A DNA stretch of 64,000 bases, taken from positions 1-64,000 of the forward strand of contig NZ_BNEO01000008.1 in NCBI RefSeq assembly GCF_014905415.1, written 5' to 3'. The notes beneath the pieces are model-generated. The model did not search any database, was not told the DNA's origin, and saw only the letters and a list, made by a program, of their open reading frames with translations. This document shows, piece after piece, positions 16,979-25,907 of this stretch. Each line of letters starts with the position of its first letter. Position 1 is the stretch's first letter. The position numbers and the translations under genes were made by a program. The DNA is from Virgibacillus salexigens (GTDB lineage: Bacteria; Bacillota; Bacilli; Bacillales; Amphibacillaceae).

Positions 16979-17959
16979 ATGAAAATGTATGTAAAGTTGT
17001 CGATCCTGTTGTTGCTGATAGTCATAGGACTCATTGCATGTTCAGGAAAAAATAATAAGGAAGACGATAAAAGCGATTCTTCTAATGAAGCAACCATTCC
17101 TCCAAAAGATCTCCCCGACGCTTTCTTAGCTGGAGATTTTGAAAAAATTTATAATCAGACTAGCGAAGGTTTTCAATCACAATTGACTTTAAAGGGATTC
17201 GTTCAAACTACAGAAGCGTTCCATAAAGATATACGTAATTACTCGCTTGTTTCAACGATGCCATTACAAGGAATGTCAGAATATTTATGGAGAAATACGA
17301 AAGGTAATAAAGGGTTGCGAGGAATTTTTGCTGAGGATCATACTATTGAAGGATTACAAGTAATGCCACTTACATCAAATAAGGATACAGATAATCAATA
17401 TACCGAAAATACGTACCAGTTGCCAATGGAGGGAGAATGGCTTGTTTTCTGGGGTGGAACCAATGAACTCGTCAACTATCATTATGCTACTGTATCACAA
17501 CGATATGCATATGATTTAGTTATTCAACAAGAGGGTACAACGTTTAAAGGGGATCCGACTAAAAATAAAAATTACCATGCCTTTGGCAAAAAAGCCGTTG
17601 CACCTTTTGATGGGGTCATTGTTTCCAGTGAAAATACGATTCCAGATAATACACCTACCATCGACACGAATACGGAACAACCATTAGGGAATCATGTGGT
17701 TATTGAGCATGAAAACAATGAATACAGTTTTATCGCACATCTTCAGGAAGGCAGTCTAATGGTGCAGGAAGGAGACGAAGTATTTTCTGGAGAGGTAGTT
17801 GGTTTGGTTGGTAACTCTGGTAATTCGAGTGAGCCACATATTCATTATCATGTTGCAGACAATGAAGAGCTGCAAGAAGCAACGTCAATACGGATACGTT
17901 TAACCCAAGATAGGGAACCAATTCGAGGAGATATGACTGAAGGGTTTAATTTGGAGTAG
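16979..17959 (+). CDS. M23-family peptidase lipoprotein
   Basis: 326 residues. A lipoprotein signal (VIGLIAC, Cys21) is followed by a Ser/Asp/Lys linker. An N-terminal domain (about 45-130, LPDAFLAGDFEKIYNQTSEGFQSQL...) resembles DUF3887-like accumulation domains. The LytM/M23 peptidase domain (about 165-300) ends in PHIHYH with metal-binding His287 and His289. Such enzymes cut peptidoglycan cross-bridges or act as non-catalytic adaptors. Start ATG 16979 follows CGAAAGGGGATT. It acts outside the membrane. Monocistronic. Confidence 0.85.
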   Translation: MKMYVKLSILLLLIVIGLIACSGKNNKEDDKSDSSNEATIPPKDLPDAFLAGDFEKIYNQTSEGFQSQLTLKGFVQTTEAFHKDIRNYSLVSTMPLQGMSEYLWRNTKGNKGLRGIFAEDHTIEGLQVMPLTSNKDTDNQYTENTYQLPMEGEWLVFWGGTNELVNYHYATVSQRYAYDLVIQQEGTTFKGDPTKNKNYHAFGKKAVAPFDGVIVSSENTIPDNTPTIDTNTEQPLGNHVVIEHENNEYSFIAHLQEGSLMVQEGDEVFSGEVVGLVGNSGNSSEPHIHYHVADNEELQEATSIRIRLTQDREPIRGDMTEGFNLE

Positions 17960-18024
17960 GCAGACTTTAGTTAGGGGCAAAGTGTTAGAATTTAATTTTC
18001 CTTTCCGTCTCTTTACTACAAATA

Positions 18025-18210
18025 TTGGGGAAGAGTAAATGTGATGTAATTACGTATCTGATAAGTATGGTTATGGTGACTATTAGCCTTATTGGTGCTA
18101 TTTTATCTGCTAGGGAGGTATTTAAGGCGAAAGGCATCACATATAAGATAACGTTCACGGTTTTCTTATTATCCACTATATTCAATTATATGATAGGAAC
18201 AACTAAATGA
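18025..18210 (+). CDS. Possible small membrane protein (61 aa)
   Basis: An ORF with two hydrophobic segments (about residues 10-28 and 40-56). The TTG start has no good ribosome site, so the start is doubtful and the ORF may be a remnant. The rest of 17960-18328 shows nothing else. Confidence 0.35.
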   Translation: MGKSKCDVITYLISMVMVTISLIGAILSAREVFKAKGITYKITFTVFLLSTIFNYMIGTTK

Positions 18211-18328
18211 TTAATTTTCATCCGCATGCAAAAAATGAATATGCTTTCCTTTAAGTTGTCTATGTTTGATGTCTTCGTTTTCTGGGAAAAAAATAGATAC
18301 CAAGCTAGATTGAAGGAGAGATTCAAAA

Positions 18329-18682
18329 ATGATTAAAATGACTCCAGCAGAATTCGAGAATGCGATTGAAATTGAAATACAAGGAAAAGTGACAGAAGAA
18401 GATATTCATAACTTTGAAGAGTTCTTCTTATTAAAAAGACAGCATCATGATAAAGTGAATATTCTAATGGTTTATAATGATTGGGAAGGGATTTCCTTGA
18501 AAGGATTACTGGAAGACTTAAAACTAATGAAATATACGCGCGATATTAATAAGATAGCGGTAGTTAGTGATAAGAAATGGATCGAGAAGGGAGCGAAGTT
18601 AGAGGGACTGATCCCAAGTATTTCAATGGAACATTTTCTCCCGGAAAATAAAGCACAAGCGAATCGGTGGCTAGCCACTTAA
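18329..18682 (+). CDS. STAS/SEC14-type (SpoIIAA-like) protein
   Basis: 117 residues with the SpoIIAA-like (PF11964) layout: IEIEIQGKVTEEDIHNFEEFF, then KVNILMVYNDWEGISLKGLLEDLKL, then KIAVVSDKKWIEKGAKLEGLI and a C-terminal AQANRWL. The fold is shared with anti-sigma antagonists and lipid-binding CRAL-TRIO domains, but members of this group usually lack a demonstrated partner. Start ATG follows GAAGGAGAG. A strong terminator follows directly. Confidence 0.8.
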   Translation: MIKMTPAEFENAIEIEIQGKVTEEDIHNFEEFFLLKRQHHDKVNILMVYNDWEGISLKGLLEDLKLMKYTRDINKIAVVSDKKWIEKGAKLEGLIPSISMEHFLPENKAQANRWLAT

Positions 18683-18688
18683 AATTTA

Positions 18689-18732
18689 AAAAGAGCTGAT
18701 CGGTCAGGTGCTGCCGATCAGCTCTTTTTATC
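18689..18732 (+). terminator. Intrinsic terminator
   Basis: A 15-bp stem, AAAAGAGCTGATCGG with CCGATCAGCTCTTTT, ten-base loop, followed by T residues, seven bases after the STAS-protein stop. Confidence 0.9.
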
Positions 18733-18811
18733 TTGCCAGTAATCTATTTATTTCCAGTATACCTAACTTGTCACGCCGCCAAATTACGTCACGCCAAGCG
18801 GGGTATACTAG

Positions 18812-19687
18812 TTATTTCATCAAAGAGAAAATAAAATGGGCAACGCCATTTTCTGTATTTGATAAGGTTACTTGTTGACAAGCCTCTTTAATTGCTTGTG
18901 GTGCATTTTCCATTGCTGCACTTTTGCCCGCGATACGTAACATGGACAAGTCGTTGAAACTGTCGCCCACTGCAGCTGTGTCAGTTAGATTAAGTTGAAA
19001 ATGGTTAGCAAGTAGTTCTAAAGCTTGCCCTTTGGATGCATGCTTATGTTCTAGTTCAAAATTATGATCAGCTGAAGAAACAATGGACATGTCCTCAAAT
19101 TGTTTAAAATACTCCCTACCTTTTAATAATCTATCTTGAAAGAAGGAAAACACTAAAATGTTATAGATATTTATATCCTTATTTTCTAGTTCTTTATAAG
19201 TTGGAATAAAAGAAAAGCCAGTTTGACTAAATTGTTTGTTCGCAGCATCGGATAGTTGGTCAACATCTATATCTGGATTTGCACTTTTAATTCTATCCAC
19301 TTCAATTGCCAGTAAATCTCTTCCGTTCTCTGGTGTGTAAATCGCGCTATTACTAAAAATTTCATAATAAAAGTTATGCTTTTCTAGCCAAGCTAGACTG
19401 TTTAACGCAACTTGTTTGTCGATTGGTACAGAATGAAATACTGCACCATCTGGCTGATGAATGGTTGCACCATTTGCACCAATAATCCATGGCCGGAAGT
19501 TTGTATGTTCAAAGAGCGTTTGAACATCAAATTGGGCACGCCCGGTAGCAATAACTACTTCACTGCCTTGAGACTGTGCGAATGAAATTGCCTCTAAATT
19601 TTTTTCGCTTATCTGCTGCTTTTCATTAAGTAGCGTGCCATCTAAGTCAATTGCGATTAATTTTGTCAATTTAGTCATTCCCTTCAT
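18812..19687 (-). CDS. Cof-type HAD sugar-phosphatase
   Basis: About 290 residues, Cof/IIB subfamily of HAD hydrolases: IAIDLDGTLLNEKQQ (nucleophile Asp and DxDGT motif), VIATGR (motif II Thr), KGQALELLA (Lys) and AVGDSFNDLSMLRIAG (acidic motif). Members dephosphorylate sugar phosphates, FMN or similar. The start is ambiguous: ATG 19687, ATG 19678 or TTG 19669; the last has AAGGGA nine bases upstream and gives the typical MTKLIAIDLDGTL beginning. It begins 4 bases after the DeoR gene stop, so the two are one operon. Confidence 0.85.
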   Translation of the reverse strand: MKGMTKLTKLIAIDLDGTLLNEKQQISEKNLEAISFAQSQGSEVVIATGRAQFDVQTLFEHTNFRPWIIGANGATIHQPDGAVFHSVPIDKQVALNSLAWLEKHNFYYEIFSNSAIYTPENGRDLLAIEVDRIKSANPDIDVDQLSDAANKQFSQTGFSFIPTYKELENKDINIYNILVFSFFQDRLLKGREYFKQFEDMSIVSSADHNFELEHKHASKGQALELLANHFQLNLTDTAAVGDSFNDLSMLRIAGKSAAMENAPQAIKEACQQVTLSNTENGVAHFIFSLMK

Positions 19688-19691
19688 CTTG

Positions 19692-20453
19692 TTAATTCGC
19701 AGTTAGTAATTCTACTTTATATTTAATTAATAAGTCTCGAAACGATGGGGGCGGGATTTGATCGGTAATTAAAATATCAATGTCTTGTAAATCAGCAAAC
19801 CGGTAAAAATCGGTAATTCCTAATTTGGTGCGATCGGCTAACACAATCACCTGTTTTGCCTGTTCCATCATTTTTCTTTTAACAACACCGTCCTCCTCAT
19901 GAGCAATGGTTAAACCATGTTCTGATATACCAACAACACCAATAAAAACCTTATCAACAAGGTACTCGGATAGTTTATCAATAACCGTAGAACCATAGAG
20001 ATACCGATGATCCTTTTCCAGTGTCCCTCCGAGTAGATGAATGTTTAATTTTGATTTGTTTGATAGCACTTCTGCTTGATTAATTGAATTTGTAATAATC
20101 GTACAGTTCAAATTCTCTAGCTGCTCGGCACAGGATTGTACGGTGGTTGATGCATCTAATATGACTCGATCACTGGGAAAAATTAATTTGGCAGCTGTTC
20201 TGCCAATCCTTTTTTTTTCTTCTGATACGAAGTTTAAGCGATTTGAATAACTCTTAATTTCGTCACGATAAGATGGAAGAATGGCACCACCTCGAGTACG
20301 TAAAATTGCTTTCTCTTCTTCCAAGCGGACGAGATCCCTTCTTGCAGTGTCTCTTGAAACATGAAATAAAGAGCATATTTGGTCTACAGAAATGCGATTA
20401 TGCTGTTTAAGAAACTCGATTATCGAGACTAATCGTTCTTCCTGATACAAGTA
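19692..20453 (-). CDS. DeoR/GlpR-family transcription regulator
   Basis: 253 residues from TTG 20453 (AGGTGGTGAT upstream on the minus strand). N-terminal winged helix RLVSIIEFLKQHNRISVDQICSLFHVSRDTARRDLVRLEE with the DeoR signature; the C-terminal sugar-phosphate sensor domain has DASTTVQSCAEQL, TNSI and DKVFIGVVGISEHGLT. Such repressors are released by phosphorylated sugars or nucleosides. The downstream Cof phosphatase could act on the same sugar phosphate; this is inferred from the operon. Confidence 0.9.
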   Translation of the reverse strand, partial: YLYQEERLVSIIEFLKQHNRISVDQICSLFHVSRDTARRDLVRLEEEKAILRTRGGAILPSYRDEIKSYSNRLNFVSEEKKRIGRTAAKLIFPSDRVILDASTTVQSCAEQLENLNCTIITNSINQAEVLSNKSKLNIHLLGGTLEKDHRYLYGSTVIDKLSEYLVDKVFIGVVGISEHGLTIAHEEDGVVKRKMMEQAKQVIVLADRTKLGITDFYRFADLQDIDILITDQIPPPSFRDLLIKYKVELLTAN

Positions 20454-20604
20454 AATCACCACCTATCAGTCATTATACATTATTAATAAGTGTTTGTAAT
20501 TATTTATAAGTAATTTTAAGTAAAACTAGGTGTTGGTTAGATAGGGAGGGGAAAAGGGAACAATCGTCGAATACTTAAGTGAGAAGGATTGTAAAGGAGG
20601 AGAA

Positions 20605-20913
20605 ATGTTGAGTAAATTTGGCTTAATTAATAAATTTACAGCTGTAGCCGGAAAAAGAGAGGTATTAGCAGAATACTTCATAGATGCTGCGAGTACAATG
20701 AAGGAATTAAACGAATGTATTTTATATGAGGTGGGTCTGTCTGAAGAGAATACCGAGGACATTTACGTATATGAAGTATGGATTAACAATAAAGCGCATC
20801 GTACTTCCCTGTCTATGGGAGCAACCCAAAAATTAATTCAAAACGCAAAGCCTTACATTCATGAAATAGAGAGAATCACTACATTTAAGCCTGTTGGTGG
20901 AAAAGGTATATAG
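20605..20913 (+). CDS. Antibiotic biosynthesis monooxygenase (ABM)-domain protein
   Basis: 102 residues with the ABM dimeric alpha-beta barrel: LINKFTAVAGKREVLAEYFIDAASTMKELNECILYEVGLSEENTEDIYVYEVWINNKAHRTSL. Members include quinol monooxygenases of the YgiN type and haem-degrading enzymes; the haem-specific Asn/Trp/His set is not evident, so a quinone-type or unknown role is more likely. Start ATG follows AAAGGAGGAGAA. Confidence 0.8.
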   Translation: MLSKFGLINKFTAVAGKREVLAEYFIDAASTMKELNECILYEVGLSEENTEDIYVYEVWINNKAHRTSLSMGATQKLIQNAKPYIHEIERITTFKPVGGKGI

Positions 20914-20971
20914 GTACGTAAGAAGTAGAAGCTAAGCTTAGGTTACATATAATTCTTGGAATAGGGGGTCG

Positions 20972-21328
20972 ATGGAAATAAAATTAGTACCCATTTATCG
21001 GATTAAAACCTATGTGCCACCTGAATATTTACAAAAAGTGATGGAGGGTATTCTGCAGGTTGATTCGTTGCGTTACGGAAATTATCAACAAGTCATGTGG
21101 CATTCAAATGGTGGGGCAGAACAGTTCGCTCCATCTGAGGATGCAATACCGACACAAGGTGATATTGGTGCGACAACAAAGCTAACATCCATACGCTTAG
21201 AGTTTTCTATTCCTAGAGAACAACCATTACTAGTGAGTATAATTGAAGAAGGGATCTATCCGAATCATCCCTGGGACGAACCTGTAATTCAAGTTGCAGA
21301 AGAGTTGGAAACGAGAAAATGGGAATAA
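20972..21328 (+). CDS. Small protein resembling the CutA/NIF3-insert fold
   Basis: 118 residues. VPIYRIKTYVPPEYLQKVMEGILQVDSLRYGNYQQVMWHSNGGAEQFAPSEDAIPTQGDIG followed by RLEFSIPREQPLLVSIIEEGIYPNHPWDEPVIQVAE resembles the ferredoxin-like domain inserted in YqfO/NIF3 proteins and related stand-alone proteins. The assignment rests on pattern recall and is modest. Function unknown. It lies 58 bases after the ABM gene, same strand, perhaps one transcript. Confidence 0.5.
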   Translation: MEIKLVPIYRIKTYVPPEYLQKVMEGILQVDSLRYGNYQQVMWHSNGGAEQFAPSEDAIPTQGDIGATTKLTSIRLEFSIPREQPLLVSIIEEGIYPNHPWDEPVIQVAEELETRKWE

Positions 21329-21445
21329 GCGTCAGTTGGAATCATTTTGCATGCAGGGGAGGTTTCAGCATCCTTTGATTCTGTTGATATTTACACACAT
21401 ATTATTCCAATGTAACTACTTTATCTACGTACTGAAGTAGAGGAA

Positions 21446-21475
21446 TGACACCTATGAAAATAGGTGTCACTTTTA
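21446..21475 (+). terminator. Intrinsic terminator
   Basis: TGACACCTAT and ATAGGTGTCA with a GAAA loop, followed by CTTTT, before the BCCT transporter gene. Confidence 0.8.
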
Positions 21476-21559
21476 GTTAAAGCAACTTTCAATTACGTTT
21501 ACAATGATTTTTAACGTGGTATTACAAAAAATGTATTAATCATCTTGGAGGTAATTGAT

Positions 21560-23125
21560 GTGAATGAAACAGGAAAAGAATCGAGAAAACGAAAACTAAT
21601 TGATCACAAGATTTTTGCCCCTGCACTTATTATTATTATTGCAATCAGCATTCCATTATCCATGTATGAAGACGAATCGCTGCAATTATTAAATACTATT
21701 TTTGATAAACTTGTAGACGTATTTAGTTGGGGATATCTCTGGTATGGGCTTATTTTACTAGGAGCTGGACTCTACCTTTCATTTTCAAAATATGGAAAAG
21801 TTGTATTAGGTGATCCTACGGAAAAACCACGGTTTACTTTGTTTGAATATGCTTCTATTTTAATTGCGATGGGATTAGGATCCACCATTATGCGTACAGG
21901 CATAATTCAATGGGCAAATGTTGCAGTTGATCCACCTTTTGGTGTAGAACCGCAATCGACAGAAGCATTATTATGGGGGAATTCGTATAGTATGTTTCTG
22001 TGGAGTTTCCAAGTATTTGCTGTTTTTGTTATGGCTGCTCCAGCAATGGGGTATATTTTGCACGTGAAAAAACGTCCACTTATGCGTATCTCTGAAGCAT
22101 GTCGTTCCATCTTTGGCGATCGCTTTACAGATGGTCTAGGTGGAAAAATTTTAGATATTATTTTTCTCATTAGTATTTTAGCAGGAGCAGCAGTGACCTT
22201 AGGATTGGGTGCGCCTATTGTGACATATAATCTGGCTGAATTATTAAATGTCGAATTAACTTTCGGATTAACCTTGATTGTGACCATTGTATGGGTATTT
22301 TTATTTTCAATAAGTGCCTATTTAGGAATAGAGCGTGGAATAAAACGATTAAGTACATTGAATATGTATCTAGCTGGGGCATTTGCTTTATTTATTATGT
22401 TTGTAGGTCCAGGAGTTTTTATTCTTAATTACTTTACAGACAGTGTTGGTTTTTTATTATCGCATTATATTGATATGTCATTTCATACAAATGCTTTAAA
22501 TCCTGGGGAATCCTCCCATATTGAAAGTCATACTATATTCTGGTTTGCTTATAATGCGACATGGGCAATGTTGCATAGTGTTTTTGCAGCAAAAATCTCT
22601 CGTGGTAGAACGATTAAAGAGATGATTTTAACATACCTTATGGCACCAACATGTATTTCTTGGATTGCGACTGGTGTTCTTGGTGGTCTTGGTATACACA
22701 GCTATCAATCGGGTGAAGTGCCGGTGTTAGATATCGTCTCTAATCAAGGTGCAATGACAGCGATCCCGGCAATTTTAACATCATTGCCATTATCGAATAT
22801 TATTCTAGTGTTGTTTATTGTCATCGCAATGATTTTCTTAACCACAACACTAGATTCAACTACTTATACGATTGCTTCCTATGCGGGTACTGAAAATATG
22901 AGTAAAGCAGAGCCATCAAAGCATCTTCGGATTATTGTAGCTGCGGTAATCGCTGTGTTATCACTTATTTTAATGAGAATCGGTGGTTTAGCACCATTAG
23001 AAGTCGTCTCAGGTTTGATGGGAATACCGATAATTGCAATTCAGTTACTAACCATTTATGCAGCTAAAAAAATGATCGATGAAGATAAAGCTTGGCAAAC
23101 AAATGTGAGAGCAAAGAATAAGTAA
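21560..23125 (+). CDS. BCCT family transporter
   Basis: 521 residues, about 12 helices, betaine/carnitine/choline transporter fold: WGYLWYGLILLGAGLYLSFSKYGKVVLG near the N terminus, then IAMGLGSTIMRTGIIQWANV where Na+-coupled betaine carriers have GMGIG-type loops, and a later aromatic helix WFAYNATWAMLHSVFAAKISRGRTIKEM. The substrate-binding Trp box is changed relative to BetP/OpuD (no WxWWxxW), so a compatible solute is likely but not certain. Start GTG 21560 follows TTGGAGGT. Confidence 0.8.
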   Translation: MNETGKESRKRKLIDHKIFAPALIIIIAISIPLSMYEDESLQLLNTIFDKLVDVFSWGYLWYGLILLGAGLYLSFSKYGKVVLGDPTEKPRFTLFEYASILIAMGLGSTIMRTGIIQWANVAVDPPFGVEPQSTEALLWGNSYSMFLWSFQVFAVFVMAAPAMGYILHVKKRPLMRISEACRSIFGDRFTDGLGGKILDIIFLISILAGAAVTLGLGAPIVTYNLAELLNVELTFGLTLIVTIVWVFLFSISAYLGIERGIKRLSTLNMYLAGAFALFIMFVGPGVFILNYFTDSVGFLLSHYIDMSFHTNALNPGESSHIESHTIFWFAYNATWAMLHSVFAAKISRGRTIKEMILTYLMAPTCISWIATGVLGGLGIHSYQSGEVPVLDIVSNQGAMTAIPAILTSLPLSNIILVLFIVIAMIFLTTTLDSTTYTIASYAGTENMSKAEPSKHLRIIVAAVIAVLSLILMRIGGLAPLEVVSGLMGIPIIAIQLLTIYAAKKMIDEDKAWQTNVRAKNK

Positions 23126-23337
23126 TAAAAACTTCTCGTTGGTGGGACGATACTGCCAAATGAGGATTAGTCTTTCTGAATGTGCTCGTTTCAGTAGAAT
23201 TCTGCTTATTAGCATACAGATGAGGTCACGCTATTATAATCGTTTTATTAGTATCGTATTATTGGTATACTCTAAGTGACAAGCTAGAAAAAATGGTAAA
23301 GTAAAGAATTCACTTATAAAAGGAGAGTGTGCTCATA

Positions 23338-23772
23338 TTGGTTGGCGTAGAAATTGATATGGTTGTTAAAGATAGTTTAAAAGCATTGGAATTATACGAA
23401 AAGATATTTGACATTGAACGTGTTGAGGTTTCAGATTTACCCAAAGGTGAAAACGAAGTAATTTTTAGCCTTTACGGTGTACGCTTTCACATGTTGGATG
23501 AAAATGCTGAATTTCAATTGATTGCACCAACCCAAGATGACCCAAAAACAATTTGGTTCAATGTCTCTGTCCCTGACATCAATGAAACGTATACAAAGGC
23601 AATAGATTTGGAGTGCACGGAGATACAACCGGTCACGGAGCTACCTGACTACGGAGTATCAAATGCAATATTTATGGATGCTTTTGGATATGTATGGATG
23701 CTTCACCAAATCCATAAAGTAGTGAGTCATGAAGAACGTATAAGACTCTGGGAGGAAAAAAGGGGTCGTTAA
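23338..23772 (+). CDS. VOC/glyoxalase-fold protein
   Basis: 144 residues. Paired beta-alpha-beta-beta-beta modules: VEIDMVVKDSLKALELYEKIFDIERVEVSD...FHMLDENAEFQLIAP and TIWFNVSVPDINETYTKAIDLECTEIQPVTELPDYGVSNAIFMDAFGYVWMLHQ. This resembles PhnB/YdhR-type VOC proteins. Canonical glyoxalase metal ligands are not complete. Start TTG 23338 is favoured because AAAGGAGAG lies about ten bases upstream; GTG 23329 is possible. Confidence 0.75.
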   Translation: MVGVEIDMVVKDSLKALELYEKIFDIERVEVSDLPKGENEVIFSLYGVRFHMLDENAEFQLIAPTQDDPKTIWFNVSVPDINETYTKAIDLECTEIQPVTELPDYGVSNAIFMDAFGYVWMLHQIHKVVSHEERIRLWEEKRGR

Positions 23773-23832
23773 TATTGGGATGATAGAATAAAAAATTGGT
23801 TCTTCAGACAATGGGTGCAAATATCACTATAC

Positions 23833-23874
23833 AAGAATAGAACTTCCAATTTTATGGAAGTTCTATTCTTTGCG
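23833..23874. terminator. Bidirectional intrinsic terminator
   Basis: A 16-bp stem, AAGAATAGAACTTCCA with TGGAAGTTCTATTCTT, six-base loop, between the VOC gene and the converging unknown gene. Confidence 0.85.
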
Positions 23875-23984
23875 TAAAATAACTATAACCTTAACAGGAT
23901 CTAACTATTCATAAAGCCTATTCCCGAAGGAGTGAGTTTTTCATCAACTTAATCGGTTTATAAAGAATAAGAGGTATAGAAGTT

Positions 23985-24449
23985 CTACTCTTTCTCTTTA
24001 TCCGCTAATCGTACAAATCCTTCTTGTTGTAAGTAATCTGCAGCGCTTCTGTATGTCTCAAACGTTCCATCAAGCATATCACCAGCATACACATTCCACA
24101 AATCAAAGTCATGTACCAAGGAAAGAGTTTGTTCTTCTCTATTTACCCATGTTTCTGTAAACGGTTCGGCTTCCGAAAGTGAATCAATCGATTGTTGGAT
24201 AATATGACGCAGTTCCTGTTCGCTGAAATTACGAATATTAACCATCCCTTTAGCGTCCATTGGATATTCTTCACTAATCATTCCTGCATAAACAAACCCA
24301 TTTCCATTTGGATGTAGACGATAGACAACAATCTGCTTATCCATCACACTCCCTTCATAATGAAAATTCACTCGACCAAGCGACACATGATGACGTGTTA
24401 ACGCAGGAAAAGATTCAATAATTTTTAGTTTTTCTTCAAATGTAAGCAT
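23985..24449 (-). CDS. Conserved hypothetical protein (154 aa)
   Basis: A cytosolic, acidic protein with no signal or membrane segment. MLTFEEKLKIIESFPALTRHHVSLGRVNFHYEGSVMDKQIVVYRLHPNGNGFVYAG opens a compact alpha-beta domain; FRNFSEQELRHIIQQSI-like helices and a Trp-containing SLVHDFDLWNVYAGDML segment follow. I believe similar proteins occur in bacilli, but I cannot name a family or function. ATG follows GTTGGAGGTAAC on the minus strand. It stands alone. Confidence 0.65.
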   Translation of the reverse strand: MLTFEEKLKIIESFPALTRHHVSLGRVNFHYEGSVMDKQIVVYRLHPNGNGFVYAGMISEEYPMDAKGMVNIRNFSEQELRHIIQQSIDSLSEAEPFTETWVNREEQTLSLVHDFDLWNVYAGDMLDGTFETYRSAADYLQQEGFVRLADKEKE

Positions 24450-24553
24450 GTTACCTCCAACGACTTGTTATTGTTCAATTTTTCATTATAGCATGTAGCA
24501 GGTCTGAAAGACGAGAGAAAGCTAATTCTCAAGTACAAAACGTTATGTTCGTA

Positions 24554-25334
24554 TTAAGGTTCAAATGTGATTCTCACCTCACCTATATTGGTGAAAATGG
24601 CATTATAAGTTCCTATTTCTACAGGTACGGGTGAAATAAACGTCCCAGAGGAAATTACCATTCCTTTTTTTAAGTAAACATTACGTTGAGCAAGTTTGCT
24701 TGTTAACCAGGCAACAGAGGAAGCTGGATTGCTAAGCACTGTCGCAGAAAGACCTTCATTTATTTTTTTCCCATTATGGTATAGATCCATATGTATGGTT
24801 CCTAACCTGTCAAAGTTAGGCGTATCAATAGGGGATGATAGAACAACATGACCTGTAACACCATTATCGCAAAGCAGATCAGTAAGATTAAAGTTTGGAA
24901 ACCAATTTTTATATCGAGAATCAGGAATTTCCAGGCCAGCAGCAATGGTGCTATTTGCTATAATTTCATCTTCTTGAGCACCAAGTGATAAGTCATTCGT
25001 AAGTACAAACATTAATTCAGGTTCCACAAGCGGCTCATTCATTTCCGCAAGTGAAAGCTTTGATGCATGATGGAGAAGATTAGTGCTTGTTAATGTACCA
25101 TAAGCTGGTTCGTGCGTATCTGCCAAAGCTTGTGTTTCTGGACTAGTCATACTTATTTTTATAACCTGCAATTTGCTCATTAAATAGTTTACATTTTTTT
25201 AGGATCAATTGATCTTGAACATCATAAGCTAAATTTTCATCCAAGGTATGATTGTTTCTAATAAAATCGATTGGAATCCTAGATTCATATGCTTGTAGTA
25301 TCTTCTCGGCAACTAATTCTATATTTTTTGACAA
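24554..25334 (-). pseudogene. 2-keto-4-pentenoate hydratase-like gene with a single-base frameshift
   Basis: TTG 25334 (AAAGGAAG upstream on the minus strand) begins NIELVAEKILQAYESRIPIDFIRN and runs to NEQIAGYK, then goes out of frame. The next frame continues ISMTSPETQALADTHEPAYGTLTSTNLL to the end at 24554. Removing one base from the five-T run at 25156-25160 restores a 259-residue protein of normal length for the MhpD/XylJ hydratase family, which hydrates 2-oxo-4-enoates in aromatic degradation. The metal-binding EPE (LVEPELMFVL) is present. The lesion could be a recent mutation, a phase-variable tract or an error. Confidence 0.85.
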
Positions 25335-25550
25335 TCCAAACACTTCCTTTGTTATGAAATAGCAGTAGTAGTTTTTAAATATAACATACATATGATTTGA
25401 AATGTTTCTCTCTAAAAATATTTATTCATTTTCTAAATATAAGTCAACCAATATTGAAAAGTTAGAGCAGAAGGTTATATTCGTTATAAAAGAAAAGTAG
25501 AACCTTACCAATCGATGTATCTGTGCTTGATTACGTAATTTGGAAGTGAA

Positions 25551-25736
25551 CAATTGTCACAAGTGGACGAGGCTGATTATGAGCGAGGTTTCAAGCTACT
25601 TGTAAATGATGAAGTGATTGCTCATCAGCAATTACAAGCGGAAAATTCGGGTATTTAATCTGTGTTATCCAATTCCTACAGCGTTAACAAAAGGGAAAAA
25701 AAAGTTGCTGGAGGTATATATGAAATTCGTGTATAA
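25551..25736 (+). pseudogene. Remnant of a GH127-like beta-L-arabinofuranosidase C terminus
   Basis: Inside the 570-base gap 25335-25907, one frame reads DYERGFKLLVNDEVIAHQQLQAENSG, a second FNLCYPIPTALTKGKKK and a third VAGGIYEIRV followed by stop. The order matches the C-terminal beta-sandwich of GH127 (DUF1680) enzymes: R-x-F-x-I-x-V-D-G..., YPIP-L-TKGK-x-V, AGG-v-x-x-R. At least two frameshifts and an internal loss separate the pieces and nothing upstream remains. The identification is by motif order only. Confidence 0.5.
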
Positions 25737-25833
25737 ATCGATATGCCACTTTTAACATGGAATAGCTTAACATGCGTTAATAACTGCTACCTGATTGACT
25801 TTACTTCATATTCATTCAAGGAAAGGTGTACTA

Positions 25834-25872
25834 ATAAAACGAGACCGCTGAAGAGCAGGTCTCGTTTTATTA
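25834..25872. terminator. Bidirectional intrinsic terminator
   Basis: ATAAAACGAGACC and GGTCTCGTTTTAT arms with an 11-12 base loop, at the end of the ytvI-like gene. The stem sequence resembles the terminator at 15835. Confidence 0.85.
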
Positions 25873-25907
25873 TAAAATAGCTTATAATCTTACTTGCTTC
25901 CCCCGTT

